Shown here piece by piece: positions 9,847 through 20,395 of a stretch of DNA of 64,000 nt. Positions within the stretch are counted from its first letter, which is position 1. Each line of letters begins with the position of its first letter. Location of the stretch: assembly GCA_032690845.1 (NCBI GenBank), contig CM064433.1:39740658-39804657 (forward strand), written 5' to 3'. Made by a program: the position numbers and the translations under genes. Source of the stretch: Eleusine coracana subsp. coracana (lineage: Eukaryota > Streptophyta > Magnoliopsida > Poales > Poaceae). The notes beneath the pieces are model-generated. The model was given only the letters and a program-made list of their open reading frames with translations, did not search any database and had not been told where the DNA came from.

Positions 9847-10343
9847 GGGAAATTTGTCTAGAACACACCAACAAAGATTGGTTTTATCCTGAACACACCT
9901 TATGACACATTATGACTATTTAACTATTATTCTTGACTTTTATATCTCAATATATAAAAGACGTTATAATTTGAAACTTTGCACACATATACAGTGTTAC
10001 ATTCCCTATCAATAAAAAATGGAGCTAGAATTTTTTTTTGACTATTTTTATTGTTGGCTCATTGTTTTAACATTTAATTTATCGAGCAAGCCATTCAAAT
10101 AATAGAAAAAATTCTAGCTCCATTTTTTACTGATACAAAATACAACATTATATATGTGTGCCAAGTTTTAAATTCTAACTCTCTTATATTTTGGGATAGA
10201 AAAGATGAAAATAATAGTTAAATGATCATAGTGTGTCATAGATGAATTTTTCCACAATCAAAGTGTGTTTGAGATAAATTCGATTTTGACAGTTTGTTCA
10301 GGACGAAACCATATTTTGTTGATGTGTTTCAGACAAATTTCCC
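9847..10343. mobile_element. Mutator-like fold-back MITE, 9-bp target duplication
   Basis: A 497-bp element with long inverted arms: GGGAAATTTGTCT at the left and its complement AGACAAATTTCCC at the right, with similarity continuing inward past GAACACA. TAAAAAATA is directly repeated at 9838-9846 and 10344-10352. A 9-bp duplication and GGG...CCC ends point to the Mutator superfamily. No coding capacity; the whole element can fold on itself. Confidence 0.85.
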
Positions 10344-10569
10344 TAAAAAATATGTACTTTTTTATTAACGTTGAACTATATCTAATATCATGTCTTGCGG
10401 ACACGCTTTTAAAAATGTATCAAAAGACATTATAGGTCTTGATGCCGTGACATTTATAAAAATTAACTAGACAACCATATTTAGAAGTGTTTTTTAGTGT
10501 TATTAGATTGACAATGTCTCGTGATAGAGGTTACTCCTGCCTGCTGACTATCCACGTGTCGTGCTGTAG
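10344..10569. other. Decayed transposon-like DNA (right part)
   Basis: AT-rich, with GACACGCTTT at 10400-10409 as in the segments to the left. No gene. Confidence 0.35.
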
Positions 10570-10653
10570 GTGCACCTCGTCATTGAGTACACGGACACCT
10601 CTGACCTCAAGCAGTTCATCCGTGACCACCGCAAGCACGAGAACCCCCGCATC
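10570..10653 (+). pseudogene. Protein-kinase-like fragment (CDKB-like)
   Basis: Twenty-eight codons read VHLVIEYTDTSDLKQF followed by IRDHRKHENPRI. This resembles the hinge region after the kinase beta-5 strand in plant B-type cyclin-dependent kinases, where an acidic tyrosine stretch precedes DLKKF and a basic HRK segment. A three-base insertion (S in DTSDL) and an immediately following T-run end the similarity. It is a single exon scrap, probably transposon-carried or a decayed duplicate. Assignment rests on recognition of a short motif and is tentative. Confidence 0.4.
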
Positions 10654-11027
10654 TTTTTTTTCATTTTTCTTTCTACATGCTGACTCCATTTATTTTTCAA
10701 AAATCGATGAGAAATCACTGTCATTCTTGTTGCTAACCGCGGTCAGCAATGGTGCTCACCCCGATGCTGGTCTCGCCTGGCTTCGCCTCGTGGTCTCTCT
10801 AGTAGTCTAGTCCGGTGTATGCGATACAAAGCGGGTCTCTGAAGAGAAGAAGACGGTCTTGGAGGACACCGTACTTGCACTAAACTTGGTCGGACTGGAT
10901 GGGTCAACAGGCAGCCCAGCCCAAAACCTGAGGGCCTAGGTCAGGCATAGGTCCAACTCTGCTCTGCTTCGTAGCGCCAAAACAGAGGTCGAGGAAAAGT
11001 GTACTCGTAGCAAAGCAGGTTTGTGTG
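10654..11027. other. Left flank of the copia element
   Basis: No gene recognised. It contains the 33-bp segment 10935-10967 that recurs inside the copia RT at 12680-12712. Confidence 0.45.
10935..10967. repeat. Probable donor copy of a 33-bp patch
   Basis: Begins CCTAGGTCAGGCATAGGTCC and ends ACTCTGCTCTGC. It matches 12680-12712 at 32 of 33 positions. Because the second copy interrupts conserved RT coding sequence, this flanking copy is the likelier source. Confidence 0.75.
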
Positions 11028-11032
11028 TGTTG

Positions 11033-11339
11033 TGTTGTAATATGGTCTTTGGTAGCCGTCACGACTCCCCCGATCCGATCCCTTCCCTCCTGGCTGAAAC
11101 TTGAGCGCGAGGTAGATGGCAGAGTTCTCCCGTTTTCTTTCCCAACCCGGCGAGATCAATAGAGACAAGAGACACCAAACACAAAGTCGGGTGGTGCTAA
11201 TCTTTGTTATTCACTGGATATCTCAATACGGGTGCACCTGGTTACATTATATAGTCGGGTAGGTAAAGTCCTACTGGGACATGGAAACGAGTCAAACTGG
11301 AACTCGGGTAGGAACCTAGTCTGACTAGGGTTTATAACA
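11033..11339 (-). repeat. Copia 3' LTR (shortened)
   Basis: 307 bp. Relative to the other LTR it lacks about 59 bp between two AGG trinucleotides (after GACTAGG), a microhomology deletion. Confidence 0.9.
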
Positions 11340-11761
11340 CTCCTCTTTGGGCGAATACCACAATAATCTCATGCCTCATCAAAACTCCTAAAAATCCAGT
11401 GGGAAAAATATGGACAAAGAGTATATAGTTACCGCTAGTGTGTTGCATACGTTGCCTCATTAAAAACCTATTGGAGAAACTTTGGGAAAACTCTCATCAG
11501 GGAAAAAGAGTACAACTCTTGTCTTCTAGACAATATGATCATCAGGATCAGGTTAAATTGAGGTTAAATGGTAAACTTGGGCTATGTTCAGGGTTGGTCT
11601 CCCCCTTAACCCTGCAATTCTCTTAAGTGTCTCATACCAATACCGTGAACATACTTTTGGAAAACAGTAGCCGGTAAGGACTTAGTGAACAAATCAACAA
11701 GATTTTCACATGACTTAACTCGCAGGATCCTCACTTCGCCTTTCTCCTGGAGCTCGTGAGG

Positions 11762-12322
11762 TTAGAAAAACTTAGATGAAATATGCTTCGTTAAGTGATT
11801 CTTTACATAGCCGGTTTGCATTTGCACAACACACGTTGCATTATCCTCATGGATAACAGTAGGGGTATTGACGGTTTTCATACCACATGACTTCAGGATA
11901 TGGGTGATCATCCATCTAAGCCAAACACACTCCCGTGCGGCTTTATATAGGGCTATAATCTCTGAGTGGTTAGTAGATGTCGCTACTAATGTTTGTTTAC
12001 AAGACCGCCATGAAACGGCCGTTCCACCATAGAGAAACACAAACCTAGATTGAGATCTAGCATGATGTGGATCAGAAAGATACCTTGCATCCGCATACCC
12101 GACCAAGGTCAAGTCCTGTTTCTTCAGGAAAAATAGCTCAAGTTCAATGGTGCCTTTGAGGTATCTCAAGATAGTCTTAATGCCAACCCAATGCCTTCTG
12201 GTTGATGCGGAACTGTATTGAGCAAGAAAATTAACAACAAAAGCGATTTCCGGCCTTGTGTTGTTTGCAAGATACATCAATGCTCCGATTGCACTAAGAT
12301 AAGGGACTTTGGGTTTTAGCAA
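11762..12322 (-). pseudogene. Copia RNase H domain
   Basis: 186 codons with copia RNase H landmarks: YLSAIGALMYLANNTRPEI near the start, GYADARYLSDP (first catalytic Asp), SEIIALYKAARE (Glu) and HEDNATCV (Asp). The domain would degrade the RNA strand during reverse transcription. It follows the RT segment through a frame break near 12320 and ends close to the 3' LTR. Catalytic residues are present, but the polyprotein frame is interrupted. Confidence 0.85.
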
Positions 12323-12912
12323 TTCCTCATTGTCACCTTTGGTCTAAAAGAATCTTTATCTTTATCAAGTGATCTAACGACCATGGGGGTTTTCAAAGGG
12401 TGAGCCTTTGACATGTTAAATCTCTCAAGGACCTTCTTCGTGTAGGTCGATTGGTGTACTAAAATTCCATCAGAGAGATGCTCAATCTGCAAGCCTAAGC
12501 AAAATTTAGTTTTACCCAGATCTTTCATCTCAAACTCCCCCTTGAGGTAGGTACACCCTTTCTCAATGTCCTCTGCGTAACCGATTATGTTCAAATCATC
12601 AACATAGACCGAGATGATGCAAAATCCATTGCTGGACTTTCGAATGAACACGAACGGGCAATCCTCATTATTCACATAACCTAGGTCAGGCATAGGTCCG
12701 ACTCTGCTCTGCCTGTACAATGATCTTTGCAACTTAACGTTGTACATGTTGCGATTGGATTTATCCGGAACATTAAGCCCATCTAGGACTTTCATATAAA
12801 TGTCCAAATCAAGTGACCCATAAAGATATGCGGTCACAACATCCATTAACTGCATTTTGAGATCTAAACCAGCAACCAATGATATCAAGCACTGGAACGT
12901 TATGCCACTCAT
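12316..12912 (-). pseudogene. Copia reverse transcriptase, catalytic part
   Basis: 198 codons including VYVDDLNIIG (the YVDD catalytic pair) and FEMKDLGKTKFCLGLQIEH. Between SLY and YVNNEDCP a block that is highly conserved in copia RTs is missing and replaced by the codons RQSRVGPMPDLG, encoded by the 33-bp patch at 12680-12712. The replacement keeps the frame but removes a structural segment, so activity is unlikely. Upstream and downstream frames are broken. Confidence 0.85.
12680..12712. repeat. 33-bp patch inside copia RT
   Basis: Matches 10935-10967, which lies outside the element, at 32 of 33 bases. It substitutes for conserved RT codons. Confidence 0.8.
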
Positions 12913-12951
12913 AACCGGAGAGTATGTTTTATCATAATCGATGTCGGGTCT

Positions 12952-13989
12952 CTACGTGAACCCTTGTACTACTAGTCTCGCTTTATAATGTATCACCACA
13001 TTATTTTCATCACGCTTCCGGACGAATACCCACTTATACCCGACAGGGGAAACATGGGCAGGCGTGCGGACAACAGGTCCGAAAACTTGCCTTTTATTAA
13101 GCGAGCGCAATTCCGTCTCAATTGCTTCTTTCCACTTAACCCAATCTGAGCGCTTCCGACACTCTGCCATGGACTTGGGTTCAGTGTCCTCTATGATCAT
13201 TTCAGCGACCTTTGAGACAAAATAGATGTCAACATTTGTAGACTTTCTGTTGTATAGCTCTCTCGATTCAGCATAATCAGTGGCTATTTCACCATCTGAA
13301 TCATTAAGCTCTTTAAGATTTCCCGGTGAGCTCGTTTGTTCCGAATCCCTTGTGCTTTCAAGTTTGTTTGTGCGCACAATTTCACAAGGGTCACCATTAG
13401 GGTGTGTCTCATCTGGGACAACCGAACAGGAATGTAATGCAATCACTTCAGTACCCAGCCGTGGCAGACGTCTCCGCTTGGCTGGTATCGAATTATCCGG
13501 ATTACTTCCCCTTTTCCTAGGACGAGGGACTTGAGATGAGTTCAAACCCTCTAGAGGTATCTCAACTCTTTTCGGTGCATTGGCCGCAGGAATATACGAC
13601 TTAGACACTCCACTTAAATTGGTAAATGCATCAGGCAAATTGTTAGCTAGCTGTTGCAGGTTTATGATCCTCTGAACTTCAAGCTCAGTATCTTTAGTAC
13701 GTGGGTCAAGAGATTGGATGCTACTGGCACTCCATTGGATTTCCCGGCATTCCTTAGAATTCAGGTACAATCCTCCCCCTAATGCTGGGAATTGATCTTC
13801 ATGGAAGATACAATCAGTGTACCGAGTCGTGAACAAGTCTCCAGTTCTAGACTCTAAATACTTAATTATGGACGGAGTTTCATAACCAACGTATATCCCC
13901 AACTTCCAGTGAGGCCCTATAGATGTACGCTGGGGTGGTGATATCGGCACAAAAATGACACAGCCAAATTTTCGCAGATGGGAAATCAT
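12952..13989 (-). pseudogene. Copia integrase C-terminus and start of RT
   Basis: 345 codons. The N-terminal part (LRKFGCVIFVPISPPQRTSI, KLGIYVGYETPSI) is the integrase C-terminal region of copia elements; the middle is low-complexity linker; the end (WVKWKEAIETELRSLNKRQV, VGYKWVFVRKRDENN) is the RT N-terminus. A stop separates it from the RT catalytic part, and a frame break at about 13990 separates it from the integrase core. Confidence 0.85.
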
Positions 13990-14043
13990 AGGTTCTTGAC
14001 CACATGCTAAATGGAATGGGGAAGTTGAATGATATGCAGTCGG

Positions 14044-14772
14044 TCAGTACTGGATTAAAGCGGCAGCATGCAGGACGGCATGGCCCCAACAACTTGTGGA
14101 TAATCTGCTATCTTCAAGAAGCGGTCTAGCAATCAATTTGATCCTTTTGATCAATGACTCGGCAAGCCTATTCTGAGTATGAACATAAGGTACAGAGTGC
14201 TGAACATCAATGCCCAAAGCAAGACAATAGTCATTAAATGCTTTTGAGGTAAACTCAGCAGCATTATCCATCTGAATTGTCTTAATGCGGTTCTCTGGGA
14301 AACTAGCACACAAACAGATGATTTGGGCAATGATCTTTGCAAAAGCATGGTTCCATGTAGACAACAGGCATACATGGCCCCATCTCGTTGCGGCATCAAT
14401 AAGTACCATAAAATATCTAAACAGCCCCGATGAAGGACTAATCGGGCCATAGATATCACCTTGAATCCACTCAAGGAAACTCAGAGACTCGTCCTTTACC
14501 TTCAGGTATGACGGTCTAGTGATAAGTTTGCCCTTGGCACACGAATCATAATTAAAATCTTCTGGTTTTGGGAATTGAGTCGTTTTGATGCTATGGCTGG
14601 CAGAATTATTGACAATATGATGCATCATTGATAATCCAGGGTGACCTAGCCTTTCATGCCAGATTCTAAACAATTCTGGGTTCTTAAAAAGTGTAGGCAT
14701 AGCAACATATTCTTCCGGGGGGCTTAATTTTAATGTAATATATTCCATTAGAGGTACCTGACGCTTTCTCAA
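14044..14772 (-). pseudogene. Copia pre-integrase and integrase core
   Basis: 242 codons. WHERLGHPG opens the zinc-binding region, but only one Cys of the usual CxxC is left (DSCAKGK). The integrase core has its first Asp (GDIYGPI), second Asp (MDNAAEF) and Glu (RLAESLIKR). It would insert cDNA into the host genome. It overlaps the protease frame by about 90 bases in another frame, indicating a frameshift. Confidence 0.85.
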
Positions 14773-15121
14773 GTACTTTGGTTACACCATCTTGATCATC
14801 AGTGATGTACAGGAATGCGGCCCTGCCTTCACTTGCGGTTTGAACATGATAAACGCTACGACAAATGTCTTTGAAGGTGAGGAGAGTTTGTTCTGCTTCC
14901 GGATACAAGAATGCTTCATCAATGAAGATCTTAGTATTATTCGGGAGTACTACTATAGCTCGTCCAGAGCTGACAATAAGCCTATTGCGGTCGGCAATGG
15001 TAAGTACATTTTTAGTCCTCTTCTGAAGTGTCTGAAAGTACTTAGTCTCTCTAAGTATTGAGTTCGTGGCAGCACTATCACCCAGGCACGGTTCAGTGTC
15101 AACCTCCATCGGAACATGCAT
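14684..15121 (-). pseudogene. Copia protease region
   Basis: 145 codons. CLGDSAATNSIL is the aspartic-protease active-site region, with Ala where Gly usually follows Asp-Ser. Downstream residues (LPNNTKIFIDEAFLYPEAEQ, LLTFKDICR) match the copia segment between protease and integrase. It ends by shifting frame into the integrase segment. Confidence 0.75.
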
Positions 15122-15378
15122 ATTGTTCTATTTTAGAAAATCCAATTATTTCTAAATTAGGGCTCTCAATGAGAAAATAACGAGGCTAACTACGTGCATA
15201 AGCTGAAACACAAAAATTGCACGTATTGAACAAGATTTCAAGCACATATCAATATTCTAGAAGTAAAAGCATACAAGCTATTGACCCAAACTTAGAAAAG
15301 TTTAACACGGGACTGGCTCAACAGGAGCACTTATTACATCACGACCATCACAAAATCTAAGTAAAATGACAAACGGGA

Positions 15379-16276
15379 CTACTCTATGTCCCCGTGCAGT
15401 TCATCATTAAGACACGAATTACCCTCAGCATCGTCAACGACAGTAACAAAAGAATTTGGGTCGTTATCAATGTCCATATCACCAGTTTTGGCTAGAAGAT
15501 CTGAAGGTGCAGAAGGCAGAGCCGGTTCAGGAACCGGGTCATAATCCGGGTTCCTCTGGTACCGAGATTTGGATGAAGTTGACTTCTGGGTTTTGGCGCT
15601 CATTGCCTTTACCCTTTCCCTGGTTATTTGACTTCTAACCTTTCTTTTCATGATGCTTCAATTTCTCACCCTTTTTGCCCTGATTTCCTCCTCCAACATG
15701 ACCCTTATCATGGGTTTTGCCCTTGCCATCATGTACAGTCGTATAAGCTTCAGGTGATCCTTGTGTTCTGGCTGGGCGCATGTTAAAGTTTTTAATCAGG
15801 AGCAAGTTCTGGGCCTCAGCTATCAGCAGGACATGCATGAGGTCCGAATATTTCTTAAATTTCCTGTTTCGGTACTACAGCTGGAGTGCTATATTCGTTG
15901 GGTGAAAAGTTGCAAGTGTTTTTTCAATCATCGCCTTCTCAGTGACTCTTTGCCCACAAAACTGGAGTTGGCCAACAATGTGATACAATGCATTGTTATA
16001 TTCCTCAACTATCTCAAAATCAAGGAATCTTAGCTGGTTCCAGTCATTCTGAGCTTTAGGCAGGAGCACCGACTTGCGCTTACCAAACCGTTCCTCAAGT
16101 GCCATCCAAAATGCAAAAGAATCTTGCACAACCTGATAACCCAACATATGATCAGGATGGATGTTATGCCATATGAAAATATAAGCCTTAGCGACCTCAA
16201 TTTCAGGAATTGCGGCAGCATCAGGTGCACGTGGAGCAATTGTATGGCTCAATCCCATTGACTTGAGGTGGTTCAC
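15379..16276 (-). pseudogene. Copia gag remnants
   Basis: Three frames on the minus strand (15875-16276, 15635-15838, 15379-15651) together give a copia gag-like region: MALEERFGKRKSVLLPKAQN and the YHIVGQLQFCGQ segment, then a basic Gly/Lys-rich stretch. The CCHC zinc knuckle expected between the basic stretch and the protease is absent, so a deletion is likely. It is broken by frameshifts. Confidence 0.7.
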
Positions 16277-16329
16277 ACAATAGTTGACCCAAGTTTGGTA
16301 ATTACTTCCGTTCAGCGCAAGTGGCGGGA

Positions 16330-17011
16330 ATTACTGAGGTGCAATATTCGTCATCACCTATCATGCAAATACTTTAGGAATTAGCATGAATCAGGTGTAC
16401 AAATTGTGATATGTGGGTCGGATATAAAACTATTTCCAGAAACATGATATCATCAAGTAAAAACCATGTGAAACTTCCATAGTGGGGCTACCGTATAAAA
16501 ATTTGGAAGTTTCCATGTTCTAGTCAGAACTAGAATAGAGTCCAATACTAACACGATGAGTGTTCTACCCGGATTTCAAGACCACTAAAAACCCGAGTCG
16601 GTCATGGAAAAACATGAATTTTCCACACTTATCTGATCAACGGGATCAACTGGATTTGGAAATCAACTAGATCTCCTATTTACGTGATCGGCAAGATCAC
16701 AAGATACCCGAGTAACAAAAAACAATGGCGTTTTCATGGAAGCAACATGCAACCATCAATGGTTTTCAGCATCGTGCATCAACCATCACGCCATGTTTGG
16801 CAACATCAAGTAAATAATCTAAAATCTGATAGCTCAACAGGGCTCATGTTCATGCAAAAAACTGATTGAATCCAACATCAATCATATGGGTCATCAATCA
16901 TGCTAGAATCAATCTAACACAGACCAAACAGACCACCTGAATCCATCAAACAGGGAGATTCAGCGGGGTTTGGACAACATACCGTAGTTCAATGGAGAGC
17001 TGCTGATAACG
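16330..17011 (-). other. Copia 5' leader and primer site
   Basis: Untranslated leader between the 5' LTR and gag. The minus-strand sequence next to the LTR reads TTATCAGCAGCTC, a degenerate form of the Met-tRNA primer site. Confidence 0.6.
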
Positions 17012-17377
17012 TGTTGTAATATGGCCTTCGGTAGCCGTCACGAATCCCCCGGTCCGATCCCTTCCCTCCCGGCAGAAACTTGAGCGTGAGGTAGATGGCA
17101 GAGTTCTCCCGTTTCATTTCCCAACCCGGCGAGATCAATAGAGACAAGAGACACCAGACACAAAGTTGGGTGGTGCTAATCTTTGTTATTCACTGGATAT
17201 CTCAATACGGGTGCACCTGGTTATATTATATAGTCAGGTAGGCAGAGTCCTACTGGGACTTGGAAACAAGTCAAACTAGAACTCGGGTAGGAACCGAGTC
17301 TGACTAGGACTCGTGTATTGCTTATTATCTGACTTTTGGTATGAGCCCATAACCCTGAAACGTAAGGGTTTAGAACA
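17012..17377 (-). repeat. Copia 5' LTR (full length)
   Basis: 366 bp, TG...CA bounded in plus orientation (TGTTGTAATATGG to GGGTTTAGAACA). Followed by the TGTTG target duplication. Confidence 0.9.
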
Positions 17378-17382
17378 TGTTG

Positions 17383-18906
17383 CTTGTACCTTGGCTCATA
17401 TGGTTCCCGTGCCAATCAAATCCCGTTTCATTCTATAACCGTGTAACGTGCTTAACAAAAACTATCATTCTATTGTGCTCCTCCAGTAGGTTGACTTTGT
17501 TCGAGTTACAGATTACTCGATCAAGCAAATCAATGAGGGATCCTAGCTAACACATAAGGCGCTGATGTAGCTACAGGCACTGGTTACTGATGGGCAAACA
17601 ATGTGGATCTTTGGTGTATGAGATCATGAAGTAATTTTGGGTTATTGATCTTTTATTTCATCAATTGTCAAACCAAATTTCATTCAAATTAAGTGTTAAC
17701 AATATATTGTGAAACCTATCAATGACTCTTTTACAGATTCACGAAGTAATTCTAGGATGACACACGTATATATGATTGATTAGTATCATTTAAATTAATT
17801 GTTAACAATATCATGTGATCTCTATATTTATGTGCAATGGTTGTTTTGATGATTTGTGGTGCAATTCTTATGCATGCATTCTAAGATGTTTTATGAAAGA
17901 AAGAGTTTCATACTAGAAATCAAGTTTAGCCAACAAATTTTGTATGTTCTCTATCTTACATATTCTATTTGCCGATGTAAGGTCCAGCTACAACAAATGC
18001 CCTGAATTACTCACTTCCCCAGATTGACAGAAAAATTAGCCTTTTGACATTGTTCCTATTTAGCCAAGTTATGTTATGGTTGGCTGTTGAAGTGTGTTTC
18101 TAAAGCTAAAAAAAGTGGGGTTTCTAACTGATAAAATAAACATAATATATTAGAGGTTATTATACCAACTAGAACAACTTTCTAGAAAGAGCAAATTTTT
18201 AGAGAAGCCAAATATTATACCCAACAAGCAAATATCTAGATACATTTAGCTGAATTAACGAAGCAACAATAAGATTTTCCAAGGCAACCAAATATCAGAC
18301 AACAGAACCTCCAGCCACATTGCTACTGTTCTCTAAAACATTTATCAAATTTAGCTTATAAATTGGCTTTTAACTACCACTAAAACTTCACTTATTTTGG
18401 GATGAAGTTGATATTATCTACTATGTTACAACTATTAATCTTGAAATCAAATATTACACAGCGCCGTCAATGCTAAACACTCTTCTATTTAGTTCTTATT
18501 GGAGACTACTATTTGATGAAAAAGATACCCAAAAAGCAAGAAAAGAGCCCTGTCCCTTGTAGAAGAGAAACAACTTAAAACAAGAGAGAGATGCAAAGAT
18601 CAGGAGAACAAAAGAAAAATATTTCGGTGAACGAATGAGATTCCCCTTTTCTTGTCCCTAGGGTATTTTTTACCTTTGGGGAGGTGTTTAATTCCTCTGC
18701 ATTCAAGATATTTTGCGGAAAAATTACTTGTACACCTTTGACTTAAACTAAAACCCCTTGTATGCCATCCTAGCCCACATGTCCTGGACACAGCTGGTCC
18801 CACCTATCATTTTGAGATAGGTGACATATTTTTATATCCGTTCAAAAAGAGACGGGTTATGATGGCAAATTTTTTATTACAAGATCTATCATGCCTTGTA
18901 CTCTTA
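17383..18906. other. AT-rich intergenic DNA, nothing recognised
   Basis: No coding block, terminal repeats or promoter-like structure could be supported. Confidence 0.5.
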
Positions 18907-19271
18907 GGCCAGTCTCAATGGGATGTTTTATCGTATAGTTTCCAACAGTGACACATCAGCTTTGAGATTTTGTACTATAAAATGAAAATACGTCTCTCAG
19001 TGCTTAGTCTCATATCACAGTTTCATATGCTTATACAAATATTAAATTGTTGCTAGGTGACCTTCAATGGTTAGTTGTGATTGGTTGGGATGAAAGAAAA
19101 TACCCTCAATGGACTTTTATTTGGTTTTTATTTTGTTGGAAAGAGTGCACATAGCCTTTCATGGGGATGAAAGACATTTGCTCCCTTTCATAATAAATTC
19201 TCTACCATGTCATCACTTTTACTGATGTGGCACCTAATTAAATGCAAATGAAAGGCCCATTGAGACTGGCC
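18907..19271. mobile_element. Tourist-type MITE (PIF/Harbinger)
   Basis: Terminal inverted repeats GGCCAGTCTCAATGGG and CCCATTGAGACTGGCC are perfect over 16 bp. TTA is directly repeated on both sides (18904-18906, 19272-19274), the PIF/Harbinger target preference. 365 bp, non-coding. Confidence 0.92.
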
Positions 19272-19274
19272 TTA

Positions 19275-19904
19275 TGGAAGGTGTCTTTATGGGATAAAAC
19301 TGTTAAGTTCCCCAAGTTGTTGTAGCGTACACCTAGTTACTCGACTGCCTATGGGTTAATGCCATTGCCAATAATAACTCCCTCATTTGCCAGTCTGAAG
19401 TTGTTCCTTGAGGCTTTGAATCTAATGCATTGGATACTAAAATATCTTCACTCCATGCAATCTTCACCTTTTCCTAGCACCCCAAGCCAGGGCATGGTGC
19501 TAGAATGGTTATTGAGAGTGTTGCTCATCAAAAACAACTCACCTGAGGGGCCTCATGGTTATCACCAGAGACCACTCAACAATGAAGTTGATGTTTTTCT
19601 GATCCGCGTGATCAGTGCTTGAAGCAGGATCAAGCGGGTTGACTTCCTTAGCTGCCACAATGATGCTCAGCAAGAGAGATGTTTCAAAAACCTACAAAAG
19701 ATACTATGAGGAAACATGCTTGGTGCGTCGATTCATCATCTGTGTGCTTGCACATGTCATCACCTTGGGCCATGCCTCTTTTTTCCGGTACAAGGATTCT
19801 TGCAAACCCCCATGGGTTTTGGAATCATACAAAGTTATACAACTTTGTAGTTCAACAGTTTTCAATTTGAATCAATGTTGTCAACCAAAAATAAGTTTGA
19901 ATTT
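19275..19904. other. Intergenic DNA, no recognised gene
   Basis: Frames up to about 87 codons occur (19359-19622 plus strand), but I do not recognise them and they overlap other open frames. It may hold a decayed gene or element. Confidence 0.35.
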
Positions 19905-20395
19905 TTTAGACAATGTTTTTGCTGAATGTCTCTTTTCTAACACTCGGCAAACAAGGTCTTTGCTAAGTGTATTATTTTTTACACTTGGCAAACATGGTTT
20001 TTGTCGAGTGCCTGACAAAAGACACTCGACGAAGAGGTATAGTATAAGAAAAGTGAAAATAGAGTATAGACTCAAATGAAACACTGGTGTAGTGGTAGGG
20101 AAGTACACGTGCGAAGGAGAGGTCCCGGGTTCGAATCAATTTATTTTTTCTATTTTGTTAGGTTTTTTAACGATTTATATTTTGCCAAAGTGTTAGCTTT
20201 ACCGAGTGTATTTTGATGCTCGGCAAAGCCTTTACCAGTGCACGATGGAAAGCACACGACAAAGAGCGCTTTGCCGAATAAATTTATGTCGAGTGTTCTT
20301 TGCCGAGTGTTACACTCAGTGAAGGCATTGCTGAGTGTATTTAGGCCTTTGCCGAGTGTTTTGGGCACTCGACGAAGAAGGGATTTCCGGTAGTG
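19905..20395. mobile_element. CACTA element, right end and interior (left end missing)
   Basis: Many copies of the CACTCGGCAAA-type subterminal repeat occur in both orientations, and the sequence ends GGATTTCCGGTAGTG, a CACTA terminus. No CACTACCGGAAA left terminus was found, so the element is truncated. A tRNA-like A box/B box pair lies at 20085-20138. Confidence 0.7.
20085..20138 (+). promoter_or_regulatory. tRNA-like A and B boxes (pol III-type)
   Basis: TGGTGTAGTGG (20085-20095) fits a tRNA A box with one change, and GGTTCGAATCA (20128-20138) fits a B box at ten of eleven positions. The spacing of 43 bp is tRNA-like. No cloverleaf is evident, so it is a relic rather than a tRNA gene. Confidence 0.5.

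Larger units (their letters stand above)
11033..17377 (-). mobile_element. Ty1/copia LTR retrotransposon, defective
   Basis: A 6.3-kb minus-strand element. LTRs start TGTTGTAATATGG and end in AACA in plus orientation. TGTTG is directly repeated at 11028-11032 and 17378-17382. A primer-site-like TTATCAGCAGCTC (minus strand) adjoins the right LTR and a polypurine tract (minus CCCAAAGAGGAG) adjoins the left LTR. Domain order on the minus strand is gag, protease, integrase, RT, RNase H, which is copia order. Frameshifts, stops, a lost zinc knuckle and a replaced RT block make it non-functional. Confidence 0.93.
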
